Translations under genes and position numbers: made by a program | Assembly (NCBI GenBank): GCA_946623485.1 | Contig: CAMORF010000152.1 | Location: forward strand, 1 to 6,013 | DNA from: an uncultured Clostridia bacterium | Lineage (GTDB): Bacteria > Bacillota > Clostridia > Lachnospirales > Lachnospiraceae | Direction of reading: 5' to 3' | DNA: 6,013 nt | Shown: piece after piece, positions 1 through 5,438 of the stretch | How positions within the stretch are numbered: position 1 is the first letter of the stretch | Layout of the letters: every line of letters begins with the position of its first letter | Notes under the pieces: generated by a model | Database searches by the model: none | What the model was told of the DNA's origin: nothing | The model's input: the letters and a program-made list of their open reading frames with translations, nothing else

Positions 1-326
1 CCGGAATCCTGTTCCTGTGCTGCATGTTCATCGCACCGATTGCCGCGCTGATCCCTGCGCCAGCCACGTCCTCCGCGCTGATCTACGTAGGAATCGTGAT
101 GCTGGGCGGCCTGCAGAAGATTGACTGGAATGACATCTCCCAGATGGCTCCGGTTGCCTTGATGCTCCTGACCATGCCGATCTCCGGATCCATCGGACAT
201 GGAATCGGCATTGCGATGATCAGCTATGCAGTCATTATGCTTCTGCAGGGAAAAGGCAAACAGGTTTCCATCCTTACGTACATCATCTCGGTGTTGTTCC
301 TGATCAAGTTCTTCCTGATTGTCTGA
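1..326 (+). CDS. NCS2/AGZA-family purine (guanine/hypoxanthine-type) permease, C-terminal fragment
   Basis: The gene runs in from the left edge; the first full codon is at 3 and the TGA stop is at 324-326, leaving 107 residues of a protein that is usually about 430-480 residues long. The fragment is very hydrophobic and appears to hold several membrane spans. It carries a stretch typical of the end of AGZA (PbuG/AzgA-like) nucleobase permeases: PAPATSSALIYVG, then MLGGLQKIDWNDISQ, then a MPIS..IGHGIG.AMISYAV segment and a final hydrophobic helix (TYIISVLFLIKFFLIV). Family members import guanine, hypoxanthine or adenine by proton symport at the cytoplasmic membrane. The substrate cannot be decided because the N-terminal half is outside the window. 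A strong intrinsic terminator lies 146 bp downstream, so this is probably the last gene of its transcript. Confidence 0.85.
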   Translation, partial: GILFLCCMFIAPIAALIPAPATSSALIYVGIVMLGGLQKIDWNDISQMAPVALMLLTMPISGSIGHGIGIAMISYAVIMLLQGKGKQVSILTYIISVLFLIKFFLIV

Positions 327-350
327 GTTCTATTGCGGAAGAATCCTGCA

Positions 351-466
351 GCCTGTTCCTTCAGGCGGGAAGATTGTTCTGACAGGGGGACGATTCAGGC
401 GGAGGAACCTGGACTCATAGGGGAATGATTCACCCCCATATAGCTCAGTACGCAAAGCGTTCTGAG
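351..466 (+). other. hairpin-rich region between permease stop and terminator
   Basis: Several short inverted repeats follow one another here. GCCTG 351-355 pairs with CAGGC 362-366. TTCAGG 394-399 pairs with CCTGGA 408-413. The GGGG block at 420-423 can pair with the C-run at 433-437. CTCAG-T-ACGC 444-453 pairs with GCGT-T-CTGAG 457-466 around an AAA loop. A competing pairing, GTTCCTTC 355-362 with GGAGGAAC 401-408 (8 bp, one G-U), would exclude the first hairpin and break part of the second. TTCAGGCGG occurs twice (360-368, 394-402). I see no credible open reading frame on either strand. It may be a structured 3' UTR, a small RNA, or an attenuator leader; I recognise no known riboswitch consensus. 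Confidence 0.4.
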
Positions 467-471
467 TATCG

Positions 472-513
472 GTCATGCATGGCGCTTTCGGTGTTTCATG
501 CATGACTTTTTTT
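472..513 (+). terminator. Rho-independent terminator after the permease
   Basis: A perfect 10-bp stem, GTCATGCATG at 472-481 with CATGCATGAC at 497-506, is followed immediately by seven T residues (507-513). The 15-nt loop can extend the stem with weak inner pairs. There is no matching T-run for the opposite strand, so it acts on + strand transcripts. It should separate the permease unit from the MATE gene. Confidence 0.88.
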
Positions 514-517
514 AGGG

Positions 518-547
518 TTGAAATTATGAATCCAAATCGTTTATAGT
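518..547 (+). promoter_or_regulatory. Candidate sigma-A promoter for the MATE gene
   Basis: A -35 box TTGAAA (518-523, 5 of 6 to consensus) and a -10 box TATAGT (542-547, 5 of 6) are separated by 18 bp, just after the upstream terminator. Transcription would begin near 553-555, giving a leader of about 67 nt. The first copy of the repeat array overlaps the -10 box and the predicted start. Confidence 0.6.
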
Positions 548-602
548 AGACGGACAATTTTGATTCGGCAAACGGATAGTTTTGGGCAGACGGATAGTTT
601 TG
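545..602 (+). repeat. 18-bp direct repeats at the MATE promoter (possible operator array)
   Basis: Two copies of GGCARACGGATAGTTTTG stand head to tail at 567-584 and 585-602, differing at one base. A diverged third copy at 545-562 (core AGACGGACAATTTTG) is separated by 4 bp. They begin at the -10 box and end just before the ribosome binding site. Non-palindromic direct repeats placed over a promoter and leader are typical of operators or of RNA-level control sites. The bound factor is unknown. A local duplication without function is also possible. Confidence 0.7.
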
Positions 603-604
603 GT

Positions 605-610
605 AGGGAG
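605..610 (+). promoter_or_regulatory. Ribosome binding site of the MATE gene
   Basis: AGGGAG lies 10 bp ahead of ATG 621. It supports this start over the in-frame TTG at 582, which sits inside the repeat array and would add a 13-residue basic extension not expected in MATE proteins. Confidence 0.6.
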
Positions 611-620
611 AGAATCCGGA

Positions 621-2018
621 ATGGGACGTTTCAGAGAAAAATACATCGGCGATAAAGCATTCTACCGGATGCTGATGAAGGTCGCTGTGCCAATCATGAT
701 CCAGAACGGAATCACGAATTTCGTAAGCCTTCTGGACAACATTATGGTCGGGCGTATCGGGACCGAGCAGATGTCCGGCGTCGCGATTGTCAACCAGATT
801 ATGTTCATTTACTTCCTGTGCCTGTTTGGCGGATTGTCCGGCGCAGGAATCTTTACCGCGCAGTATTACGGCTATAAGGATGACCGGGGGATCCAATATA
901 CTTTCCGCTACAAGCTATACCTGGGACTGATCATAACGGTCGCGGCAATTACGATTATGCAGGTATTTGGTCCGAACCTGGTTGGCCTGTACCTGAATGA
1001 AAGCGGTGACGGCGGAGACCTGCAGGCAACCATGCAGTATGCCCTTGGGTATATGCGCATCATCTTCTTTTCAATGCCCTTGATCTTTATCAGCTTTACC
1101 TACTCAAGTACCCTCCGGGAATGCGGAGAGACGGTCGTTCCGATGCGGGCAGGGCTGATCGCCGTATTGGTCAACCTGGTGTTCAACTATCTTCTGATCT
1201 ACGGAAAATTCGGCTTCCCCGTGCTTGGGGTATACGGAGCCGCAATCGCCACCGGGATTTCCAGGGTTGTCGAATGCGCGATCATCGTGATCTGGCTGCA
1301 CACCCACGGAAAAGTCCATACCTATATCAAAGGGGTATACACTTCCCTGAAGATTCCGGCTGCCATCGTCAAAAAGTTCATCGTGACCGGCGCGCCGCTT
1401 CTGGTCAATGAAACCCTGTGGGCAACGGGCATCTTCCTGCTGAACCAGGCATATTCCCTCAGAGGGCTGAATGTGGTAGCCGGTCAGAACATTGCCAATA
1501 CGATCAACAATGTATTCAACATCTCCTTCATCGCGCTGGGAGATGCCGTAGCAATCATTGTCGGCCAGCTCCTGGGAGCAGGGAAAATGAAAGAGGCCAA
1601 GGAAACTGACACGAAGATTATCGCCACTTCCTTTACGATCGGATTGACCGTGATGGTGGTGATGATCCTCACGGCGCCGTTGTTCCCGCAGCTCTACAAC
1701 ACCAACCCGGAAGCCCGGCACATTGCCACGATGTTTCTGATCGTCATGGGCATAACGACACCCAAGGAAGCATTTCTGCATTCGACGTATTTCACGCTCC
1801 GCTCCGGCGGAAAAACAATTATCACGTTCATATTCGACAGCGTCTTCATGTGTGCGGTCAGCGTTCCGATCGCGTATACGCTCAGCCGTTTTACCGGCTT
1901 GCACGTAATTGCGATTTTCGCGATTGTACATGCCGCAGACCTGATCAAATGTGTGATTGGATATATCCTCGTCAGAAAGAATGTCTGGATGAAGAACATC
2001 GTTGCTGAACAGGCATGA
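621..2018 (+). CDS. MATE-family multidrug/organic-compound efflux transporter
   Basis: The 465-residue product matches the usual length of MATE (MatE domain) exporters, inner-membrane pumps that expel drugs or metabolites in exchange for Na+ or H+. It is strongly hydrophobic, consistent with 12 helices in two homologous halves. The first half shows VPIMIQNGITNFVSLLDN and IMVGRIGTEQMSG (about residues 23-53) and a QYYG motif (81-84). The second half repeats the theme with GAPLLVNETLWATG (about 267-280) and GDAVAIIVGQLLGAGK (about 317-332). The GXXXLLGAGK-like segment before an amphipathic loop is common in this family. The C-terminus (VRKNVWMKNIVAEQA) is basic and probably cytoplasmic. ATG 621 has a reasonable Shine-Dalgarno site. 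It seems to be a single-gene transcript with its own promoter. The substrate cannot be read from the sequence, and no regulator gene is adjacent. Confidence 0.9.
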   Translation: MGRFREKYIGDKAFYRMLMKVAVPIMIQNGITNFVSLLDNIMVGRIGTEQMSGVAIVNQIMFIYFLCLFGGLSGAGIFTAQYYGYKDDRGIQYTFRYKLYLGLIITVAAITIMQVFGPNLVGLYLNESGDGGDLQATMQYALGYMRIIFFSMPLIFISFTYSSTLRECGETVVPMRAGLIAVLVNLVFNYLLIYGKFGFPVLGVYGAAIATGISRVVECAIIVIWLHTHGKVHTYIKGVYTSLKIPAAIVKKFIVTGAPLLVNETLWATGIFLLNQAYSLRGLNVVAGQNIANTINNVFNISFIALGDAVAIIVGQLLGAGKMKEAKETDTKIIATSFTIGLTVMVVMILTAPLFPQLYNTNPEARHIATMFLIVMGITTPKEAFLHSTYFTLRSGGKTIITFIFDSVFMCAVSVPIAYTLSRFTGLHVIAIFAIVHAADLIKCVIGYILVRKNVWMKNIVAEQA

Positions 2019-2034
2019 ACGCTTCCTTCGGTGG

Positions 2035-2064
2035 TTGCTTTTTCTGAATTCATAAGTATATAAT
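2035..2064 (+). promoter_or_regulatory. Candidate promoter upstream of the palindrome and hom
   Basis: A perfect TATAAT (2059-2064) lies 18 bp downstream of a weak TTGCTT (2035-2040, 3 of 6 to the -35 consensus). The start would fall near 2071, about 4 bp before the outer arm of the palindrome. A transcript into hom would therefore begin almost exactly with the palindrome and carry a leader of about 270 nt. Confidence 0.5.
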
Positions 2065-2074
2065 GGCTTCGGAT

Positions 2075-2222
2075 CTGTTCAGAAATAACGTATGATCTTG
2101 TTTGTCTTTTTCTCCGATTCCACAGGTCAAGGTTCGGTTACATAGCCCGCTATGCGCCCTCACCTTGACCTGAGGACTCGAAGAAAAATCCATCGCAATA
2201 TTCATAAGTTATTTCGGAACAG
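2075..2222. repeat. Large nested imperfect palindrome (MITE/ERIC-like element or structured leader)
   Basis: This 148-bp stretch folds back on itself at three levels. Outer arms 2075-2095 and 2202-2222 pair at 19 of 21 positions (mismatches 2081/2216 and 2090/2207). Inner arms 2107-2133 and 2162-2188 pair at 24 of 27 (mismatches 2114/2181, 2118/2177, 2122/2173), including an unbroken 11-bp stem CAGGTCAAGGT/ACCTTGACCTG. The core CATAGC 2141-2146 pairs with GCTATG 2149-2154 on the same axis as the inner arms. The internal gaps are slightly uneven (11 and 13 nt at 2096-2106 and 2189-2201). Weaker pairing seems to continue outward to about 2062 and 2235. No T-run follows either side, so it is not an ordinary terminator, and there is no coding capacity. 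Size and architecture fit a short non-autonomous palindromic repeat; as RNA it would form a very long hairpin. Confidence 0.85.
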
Positions 2223-2250
2223 CTCCTTAGCGGTTTTCAACGGCAGGAGC
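2222..2250 (+). other. Stem-loop in the hom leader
   Basis: GCTCCT 2222-2227 pairs perfectly with AGGAGC 2245-2250 across a 17-nt loop, immediately after the large palindrome. The right arm contains AGGAG, which resembles a Shine-Dalgarno site, but the next ATG (2251) is only 1 bp away and opens a 10-codon frame ending at TGA 2281-2283. A role in hom expression is possible but unproven. Confidence 0.4.
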
Positions 2251-2340
2251 ATGAGCAGCGCCGGAGAAGCTGAAAGTATCTGAATGCATAGAAAGACAAT
2301 GCACCCTGCAAGGGAAAGGGTACATGGGAAAGAAAAGAGT

Positions 2341-3627
2341 ATGGCACAGGAAGAAATCAATGTAGCACTTCTGGGATTCGGCACGGTCGGGACAGGCGTG
2401 TATAAGATCATGCAGCGCCAGCGGCCGGAGATGATGCAGAAACTGAATACGTATCTCAATATCCGTTCTATCATGGTCCGGAATCCGGAAAAGCATCAGC
2501 ACAAAGTTGAGGATCCGGGGATCCTGACCACATCCTTTGAGTCAATCCTGGAGGATCCGCAGATTGATATCGTGGTCGAACTGATCGGCGGGATTGAGCC
2601 GGGCTACACCTATATCCGCAGCGCCATGGAGGCTGGGAAGAGCGTGGTGACGGCAAACAAAGACCTGATTGCCGAGCGGGGCGGAGAACTGTTCCAGGTG
2701 GCGGAAGAGAATCACGTAGAGCTGCGTTTCGAAGCAGCTGTCGCGGGCGGGATTCCGATTATCTCTCCGCTGAAAAACAGCCTTGCCGCAAACGAGATCC
2801 GTACCGTCATGGGAATCGTAAACGGTACCACCAATTATATTCTGTCGAAGATGACGGACGAGGGAATGGATTACAAGGAAGCCCTGGCCCAGGCAACTGA
2901 GCTTGGTTATGCCGAAGCGGATCCTACGGCAGACGTAGAAGGATACGATGCCGGACGGAAAATCGCGATCCTCGCGACCATCGCATTTCATTCCAGGGTC
3001 ACATTCCGGGATGTATATACGGAAGGAATCACAAAGATCACAGCCAAGGACATTTCCTATGCAAAGACGCTTGGCCGCGTGATCAAGCTGATTGCGGTAG
3101 CGAATCATACGCCGGAGGGCATAGAGGCGAAGGTGCACCCGATGCTGCTGCCGGAGAGCCATCCGCTTTCTTCCGTCAGCGGCTCTTACAACGCGGTTTA
3201 TGTGAATGGGGACGCGGTAGAAGATGTCATGTTTTATGGCAGGGGCGCAGGCGAGATGCCGACCGCCAGTGCCGTCATGGGAGACGTGTTCGCCGTTGCG
3301 CGCCGCATTAAAGAGCATTCTCAGGGATCGACCAGAGATAATGTATACCGGACAATCCCAGTCAAAAGGATCGAGAACACCAGGTCATCCTATTTTATCC
3401 GGATGTCGGTGGAGGATAAGCCCGGCGTGCTGGCTACGATCGCCAGCATCTTCGGAAACAATTCGGTTTCCATTGAACAGGTCATTCAGAAGAATAAAAT
3501 CGGTAACGACGCGGAACTGGTCATTATTACCAGTAACGTGAAAGAACGCCATATCAAAGATGCGCTTCTGATACTGGAATCAAGCAGCGTGGTACGCAAG
3601 GTCGCAAACATGATCAGAGTGTACTGA
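2341..3627 (+). CDS. hom: Homoserine dehydrogenase with C-terminal ACT domain
   Basis: The 428-residue product catalyses NAD(P)H-dependent reduction of aspartate 4-semialdehyde to homoserine, the branch step to threonine, methionine and isoleucine in the cytoplasm. The N-terminal Rossmann domain has the GFGTVG nucleotide-binding loop at 12-17. TANKDL (104-109) carries the conserved active-site lysine K107. EAAVAGGIPII (131-141) and GIVNGTTNYIL (158-168) are family hallmarks. The homoserine dehydrogenase signature lies near 185-207 and ends DVEGYDAGRK, with the catalytic-region pair D203 and K207. An ACT regulatory domain starts near 352 (FIRMSVEDKPGVLATIAS); in related enzymes it mediates threonine feedback. 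I chose ATG 2341 because MAQEEINVALLGFG matches the usual N-terminus. An in-frame ATG at 2284 would add 19 atypical residues with no Shine-Dalgarno site nearby. The likely site for 2341 is weak (GGGAAAG, 2326-2332). No aspartate kinase, thrB or thrC is adjacent. Confidence 0.96.
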   Translation: MAQEEINVALLGFGTVGTGVYKIMQRQRPEMMQKLNTYLNIRSIMVRNPEKHQHKVEDPGILTTSFESILEDPQIDIVVELIGGIEPGYTYIRSAMEAGKSVVTANKDLIAERGGELFQVAEENHVELRFEAAVAGGIPIISPLKNSLAANEIRTVMGIVNGTTNYILSKMTDEGMDYKEALAQATELGYAEADPTADVEGYDAGRKIAILATIAFHSRVTFRDVYTEGITKITAKDISYAKTLGRVIKLIAVANHTPEGIEAKVHPMLLPESHPLSSVSGSYNAVYVNGDAVEDVMFYGRGAGEMPTASAVMGDVFAVARRIKEHSQGSTRDNVYRTIPVKRIENTRSSYFIRMSVEDKPGVLATIASIFGNNSVSIEQVIQKNKIGNDAELVIITSNVKERHIKDALLILESSSVVRKVANMIRVY

Positions 3628-3635
3628 ATCAGGAA

Positions 3636-3683
3636 CTGTCATTGTATTCCCCTGCTGCAAGATTCAGAGGAGAATCCTGACAG
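3636..3683 (+). other. Long stem-loop between hom and gpmI
   Basis: CTGTCA 3636-3641 pairs with TGACAG 3678-3683, and inside it ATTCCCCT 3646-3653 pairs with AGGAGAAT 3668-3675 at 7 of 8 positions, around a 14-nt loop. It begins 9 bp after the hom stop. No T-run follows, so it is a poor intrinsic terminator; it may be an mRNA-stability or processing structure in a hom-gpmI transcript, or a degraded terminator. Confidence 0.5.
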
Positions 3684-3686
3684 ATC

Positions 3687-3709
3687 CCAATGTATTATAT
3701 TGGAAGGAG
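3687..3709 (+). promoter_or_regulatory. gpmI ribosome binding site next to a small hairpin
   Basis: AAGGAG (3704-3709) lies 10 bp before ATG 3720 and fixes that start over the in-frame ATG 3690, whose extra residues ([10 protein letters not shown]) are not family-like. Directly upstream, CCAATGT 3687-3693 pairs with ATATTGG 3697-3703 (one G-U), leaving the Shine-Dalgarno site exposed at the foot of the stem. Confidence 0.6.
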
Positions 3710-3719
3710 CGAAAGCCAA

Positions 3720-5261
3720 ATGAGTAAAAGACCTACAGTTTTGATGATCCTGGATGGCTATGGGCTGAATCCGAGGAAAGACCACAATGCAGTCGCACTG
3801 GGCAATACGCCGGTGATGGACCGCCTGATGAAGGAATATCCCTTCGTACAGGGGCAGGCCAGCGGGCTTTATGTGGGACTGCCCGACGGCCAGATGGGGA
3901 ACTCTGAGGTTGGACACCTGAACATGGGAGCCGGCCGCATCGTGTACCAGGACCTCACCCGGATCACCAAGGCAATCCAGGATGGTGATTTCTTTGAAAA
4001 TGAAGTCCTGCTTAAGGCGATGAACAATGTGAAGGAGCATGACAGCCAGCTTCATCTTTATGGGCTGCTCTCCGACGGCGGCGTCCACAGCCACAATACC
4101 CACCTGTACGCGCTGCTGGAGATGGCAAAGCGCCATGGGCTGAAGAAGGTATTCGTACACTGCTTCCTGGACGGGCGCGATACCCCGCCTGAAAGCGGAG
4201 CGGAATACGCGCAGCAGCTGCAGGATGAGATGGATGCGATTGGCGTCGGCAAGATCGGCGTAGTATCCGGAAGGTACTATGCGATGGACCGCGACAACCG
4301 CTGGGACAGGATTGAGAAGGCATACCGCGCGCTGACACTGGGAGAGGGCGTGCCGGCATCCTCCGGCGTACAGGCAATCAAGGATTCCTACGCCCAGGGC
4401 GTGACCGATGAATTCGTGGTACCGGCAGTCGTCATGGAGGATGGAAAGCCTGTCACGACGATCCAGGATCATGACTCCATCATCTTCTTCAACTTCCGCC
4501 CGGACCGTGCAAGGGAAATCACAAGATGTTTCTGCATCGATGACTTTGACAAATTTGACAGAGGACCGAGGAAGAAGGTCTTCTATGCATGCTTTACCGA
4601 CTATGACGTAACGATCCCGAACAAGGAGATCGCCTTCCCGAAGGTTGAGATCACTGAGACCTTTGGCGAATACCTTGCGCAGCATCATATGACGCAGGCC
4701 CGTATCGCGGAGACGGAGAAATATGCCCACGTTACGTTCTTCTTCAACGGCGGCGTGGAAGAACCCAATCCTGGCGAGGACCGCATCCTTGTCAAGAGCC
4801 CGAAGGTCGCGACCTACGACCTGCAGCCTGAGATGAGCGCGCCTGAGGTCTGCGACCGCTTTGTAGAGGCGATCCGTTCCGGCAAGTATGACGTCATCAT
4901 CACAAACTTCGCGAATCCCGACATGGTCGGACACACCGGCGTGGAGGAAGCCGCGATCAAGGCGATTGAGGCAGTGGATCAGTGTGTCGGCAGAGTAGTG
5001 GACGCGATTGTTGAGGTCGGCGGGCAGATGTTTATCACTGCTGACCACGGCAATGCAGAACAGCTTGTGGACTATGAAACGGGAGAACCGCTGACGGCGC
5101 ACACCACCAATCCGGTTCCATTTATCCTCGTGAATTATGACCCGGAATATACGCTTCGGGAAGGCGGCGCTTTGTGCGACATTATCCCGACCCTGATCGA
5201 GATGATGGGGATGGAGCAGCCGAAGGAAATGACAGGCAAGAGCCTGCTGGTTCACAGGTAA
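3720..5261 (+). CDS. gpmI: 2,3-bisphosphoglycerate-independent phosphoglycerate mutase
   Basis: The 513-residue product interconverts 3-phosphoglycerate and 2-phosphoglycerate in glycolysis and gluconeogenesis, using two Mn2+ ions and a phosphoserine intermediate, in the cytoplasm. It belongs to the alkaline phosphatase superfamily, and all key residues are visible. They are D12 (LDGYG), the nucleophile S62 in GNSEVGH, H123 (GGVHSH), R153-D154 (DGRDT), R185 and R191 ([10 protein letters not shown]), R260 and R263 (NFRPDR), K334 (TEKYAH), D401 and H405 (DMVGH), D442-H443 (ADHGN) and H461 (AHTTNP). Positions nearly coincide with those of the Geobacillus stearothermophilus enzyme. The phosphotransferase insert (about residues 77-310) is complete and length is normal, so this is GpmI rather than the shorter ApgM type. 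The gene follows hom by 92 bp and may share its transcript. Confidence 0.97.
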   Translation: MSKRPTVLMILDGYGLNPRKDHNAVALGNTPVMDRLMKEYPFVQGQASGLYVGLPDGQMGNSEVGHLNMGAGRIVYQDLTRITKAIQDGDFFENEVLLKAMNNVKEHDSQLHLYGLLSDGGVHSHNTHLYALLEMAKRHGLKKVFVHCFLDGRDTPPESGAEYAQQLQDEMDAIGVGKIGVVSGRYYAMDRDNRWDRIEKAYRALTLGEGVPASSGVQAIKDSYAQGVTDEFVVPAVVMEDGKPVTTIQDHDSIIFFNFRPDRAREITRCFCIDDFDKFDRGPRKKVFYACFTDYDVTIPNKEIAFPKVEITETFGEYLAQHHMTQARIAETEKYAHVTFFFNGGVEEPNPGEDRILVKSPKVATYDLQPEMSAPEVCDRFVEAIRSGKYDVIITNFANPDMVGHTGVEEAAIKAIEAVDQCVGRVVDAIVEVGGQMFITADHGNAEQLVDYETGEPLTAHTTNPVPFILVNYDPEYTLREGGALCDIIPTLIEMMGMEQPKEMTGKSLLVHR

Positions 5262-5270
5262 CAGTTTTTT
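5243..5270 (+). terminator. Weak possible terminator overlapping the gpmI stop codon
   Basis: CCTG 5243-5246 can pair with CAGG 5255-5258, or CT-GTT (5247-5252, one bulge) with AACAG (5260-5264). Six T residues follow at 5265-5270. Stems of only 4-5 bp make this a marginal candidate; the T-run is its main support. Confidence 0.25.
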
Positions 5271-5280
5271 CACAGTTTTC

Positions 5281-5318
5281 ATGCGTTGTTTTTCACATTT
5301 GAAACACAACTGAGGCAT
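5281..5318 (+). other. AT-rich stem-loop downstream of gpmI
   Basis: GTTGTTTTTCA 5285-5295 pairs with TGAAACACAAC 5300-5310 at 10 of 11 positions around a CATT loop. ATGC 5281-5284 can add pairing with GCAT 5315-5318 across a 4-nt bulge. There is no clean T-run after it. It may help end or stabilise the gpmI transcript. Confidence 0.4.
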
Positions 5319-5344
5319 ATCCTGTTTCTATCAAAAAGATAAGA

Positions 5345-5375
5345 GCTGCCGGAGCACTGAATCCGCTTCGGCAGC
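5345..5375 (+). other. Strong GC-rich stem-loop in the gpmI-protease gap
   Basis: GCTGCCGGAGC 5345-5355 pairs with GCTTCGGCAGC 5365-5375 over 11 bp (one G-U) around a 9-nt loop. On the + strand it is followed by GGGAAGC, not T residues. On the - strand the exit side is T-rich (opposite the A-run 5333-5337), but no - strand gene is present. It could be an atypical terminator of gpmI or a leader structure of the protease gene. Confidence 0.5.
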
Positions 5376-5398
5376 GGGAAGCTTCAAAGGTACAGCGT

Positions 5399-5414
5399 GG
5401 CCGGCTTTCCGGCC
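5399..5414 (+). other. GC hairpin just upstream of the protease ribosome binding site
   Basis: GGCCGG 5399-5404 and CCGGCC 5409-5414 form a perfect 6-bp stem with a CTTT tetraloop. It ends 7 bp before the Shine-Dalgarno region, so it may act as a 5' mRNA stabiliser or modulate ribosome loading. Confidence 0.5.
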
Positions 5415-5421
5415 TTGGATA

Positions 5422-5429
5422 GAAAGGGG
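5422..5429 (+). promoter_or_regulatory. Ribosome binding site of the protease gene
   Basis: GAAAGGGG sits 9 bp ahead of ATG 5439. With the signal peptide that begins exactly at this ATG, it fixes the start. Confidence 0.75.
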
Positions 5430-5438
5430 TAATCATTT

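Noticed and set aside
545..602. CRISPR-like repeats at the MATE promoter
   Set aside because: The copies are adjacent or 4 bp apart, only 18 bp long, and have no spacers.
582..620. TTG start at 582 giving a 478-residue MATE protein
   Set aside because: The extension is coded by the repeat array, is basic and polar, and has no Shine-Dalgarno site. ATG 621 has AGGGAG at suitable spacing.
330..896. A 188-codon - strand open frame across the permease-MATE gap
   Set aside because: It runs through the terminator, the promoter and the repeat array and into the MATE gene, and the product resembles no protein family I recognise.
1104..1931. Long - strand open frame inside the MATE gene, and a similar one at 2542-3318 inside hom
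   Set aside because: Both products are rich in His, Arg and Asp with no domain character, and both lie opposite well-supported genes, so they are shadow frames.
2020..2043. Intrinsic terminator right after the MATE gene
   Set aside because: The region ends in a T-run, but the possible stem (GC-TT-CC with GG-TT-GC) has two internal mismatches and only four pairs.
2251..2283. A 10-codon leader peptide (MSSAGEAESI) ahead of hom
   Set aside because: Its AGGAG is only 1 bp from the ATG, too close for initiation, and the peptide has no run of Thr, Met or Ile codons as expected of an amino-acid attenuator.
2019..2340. T-box or SAM riboswitch controlling hom
   Set aside because: I found neither the T-box consensus (AGGGTGG...CCGCG) nor a recognisable SAM riboswitch core, and no terminator with a T-run precedes hom.
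3639..5318. A 559-codon open frame on the - strand opposite gpmI
   Set aside because: It is antisense to an enzyme with every catalytic residue intact, has no recognisable domain and no ribosome binding site, and is explained by the codon bias of gpmI.
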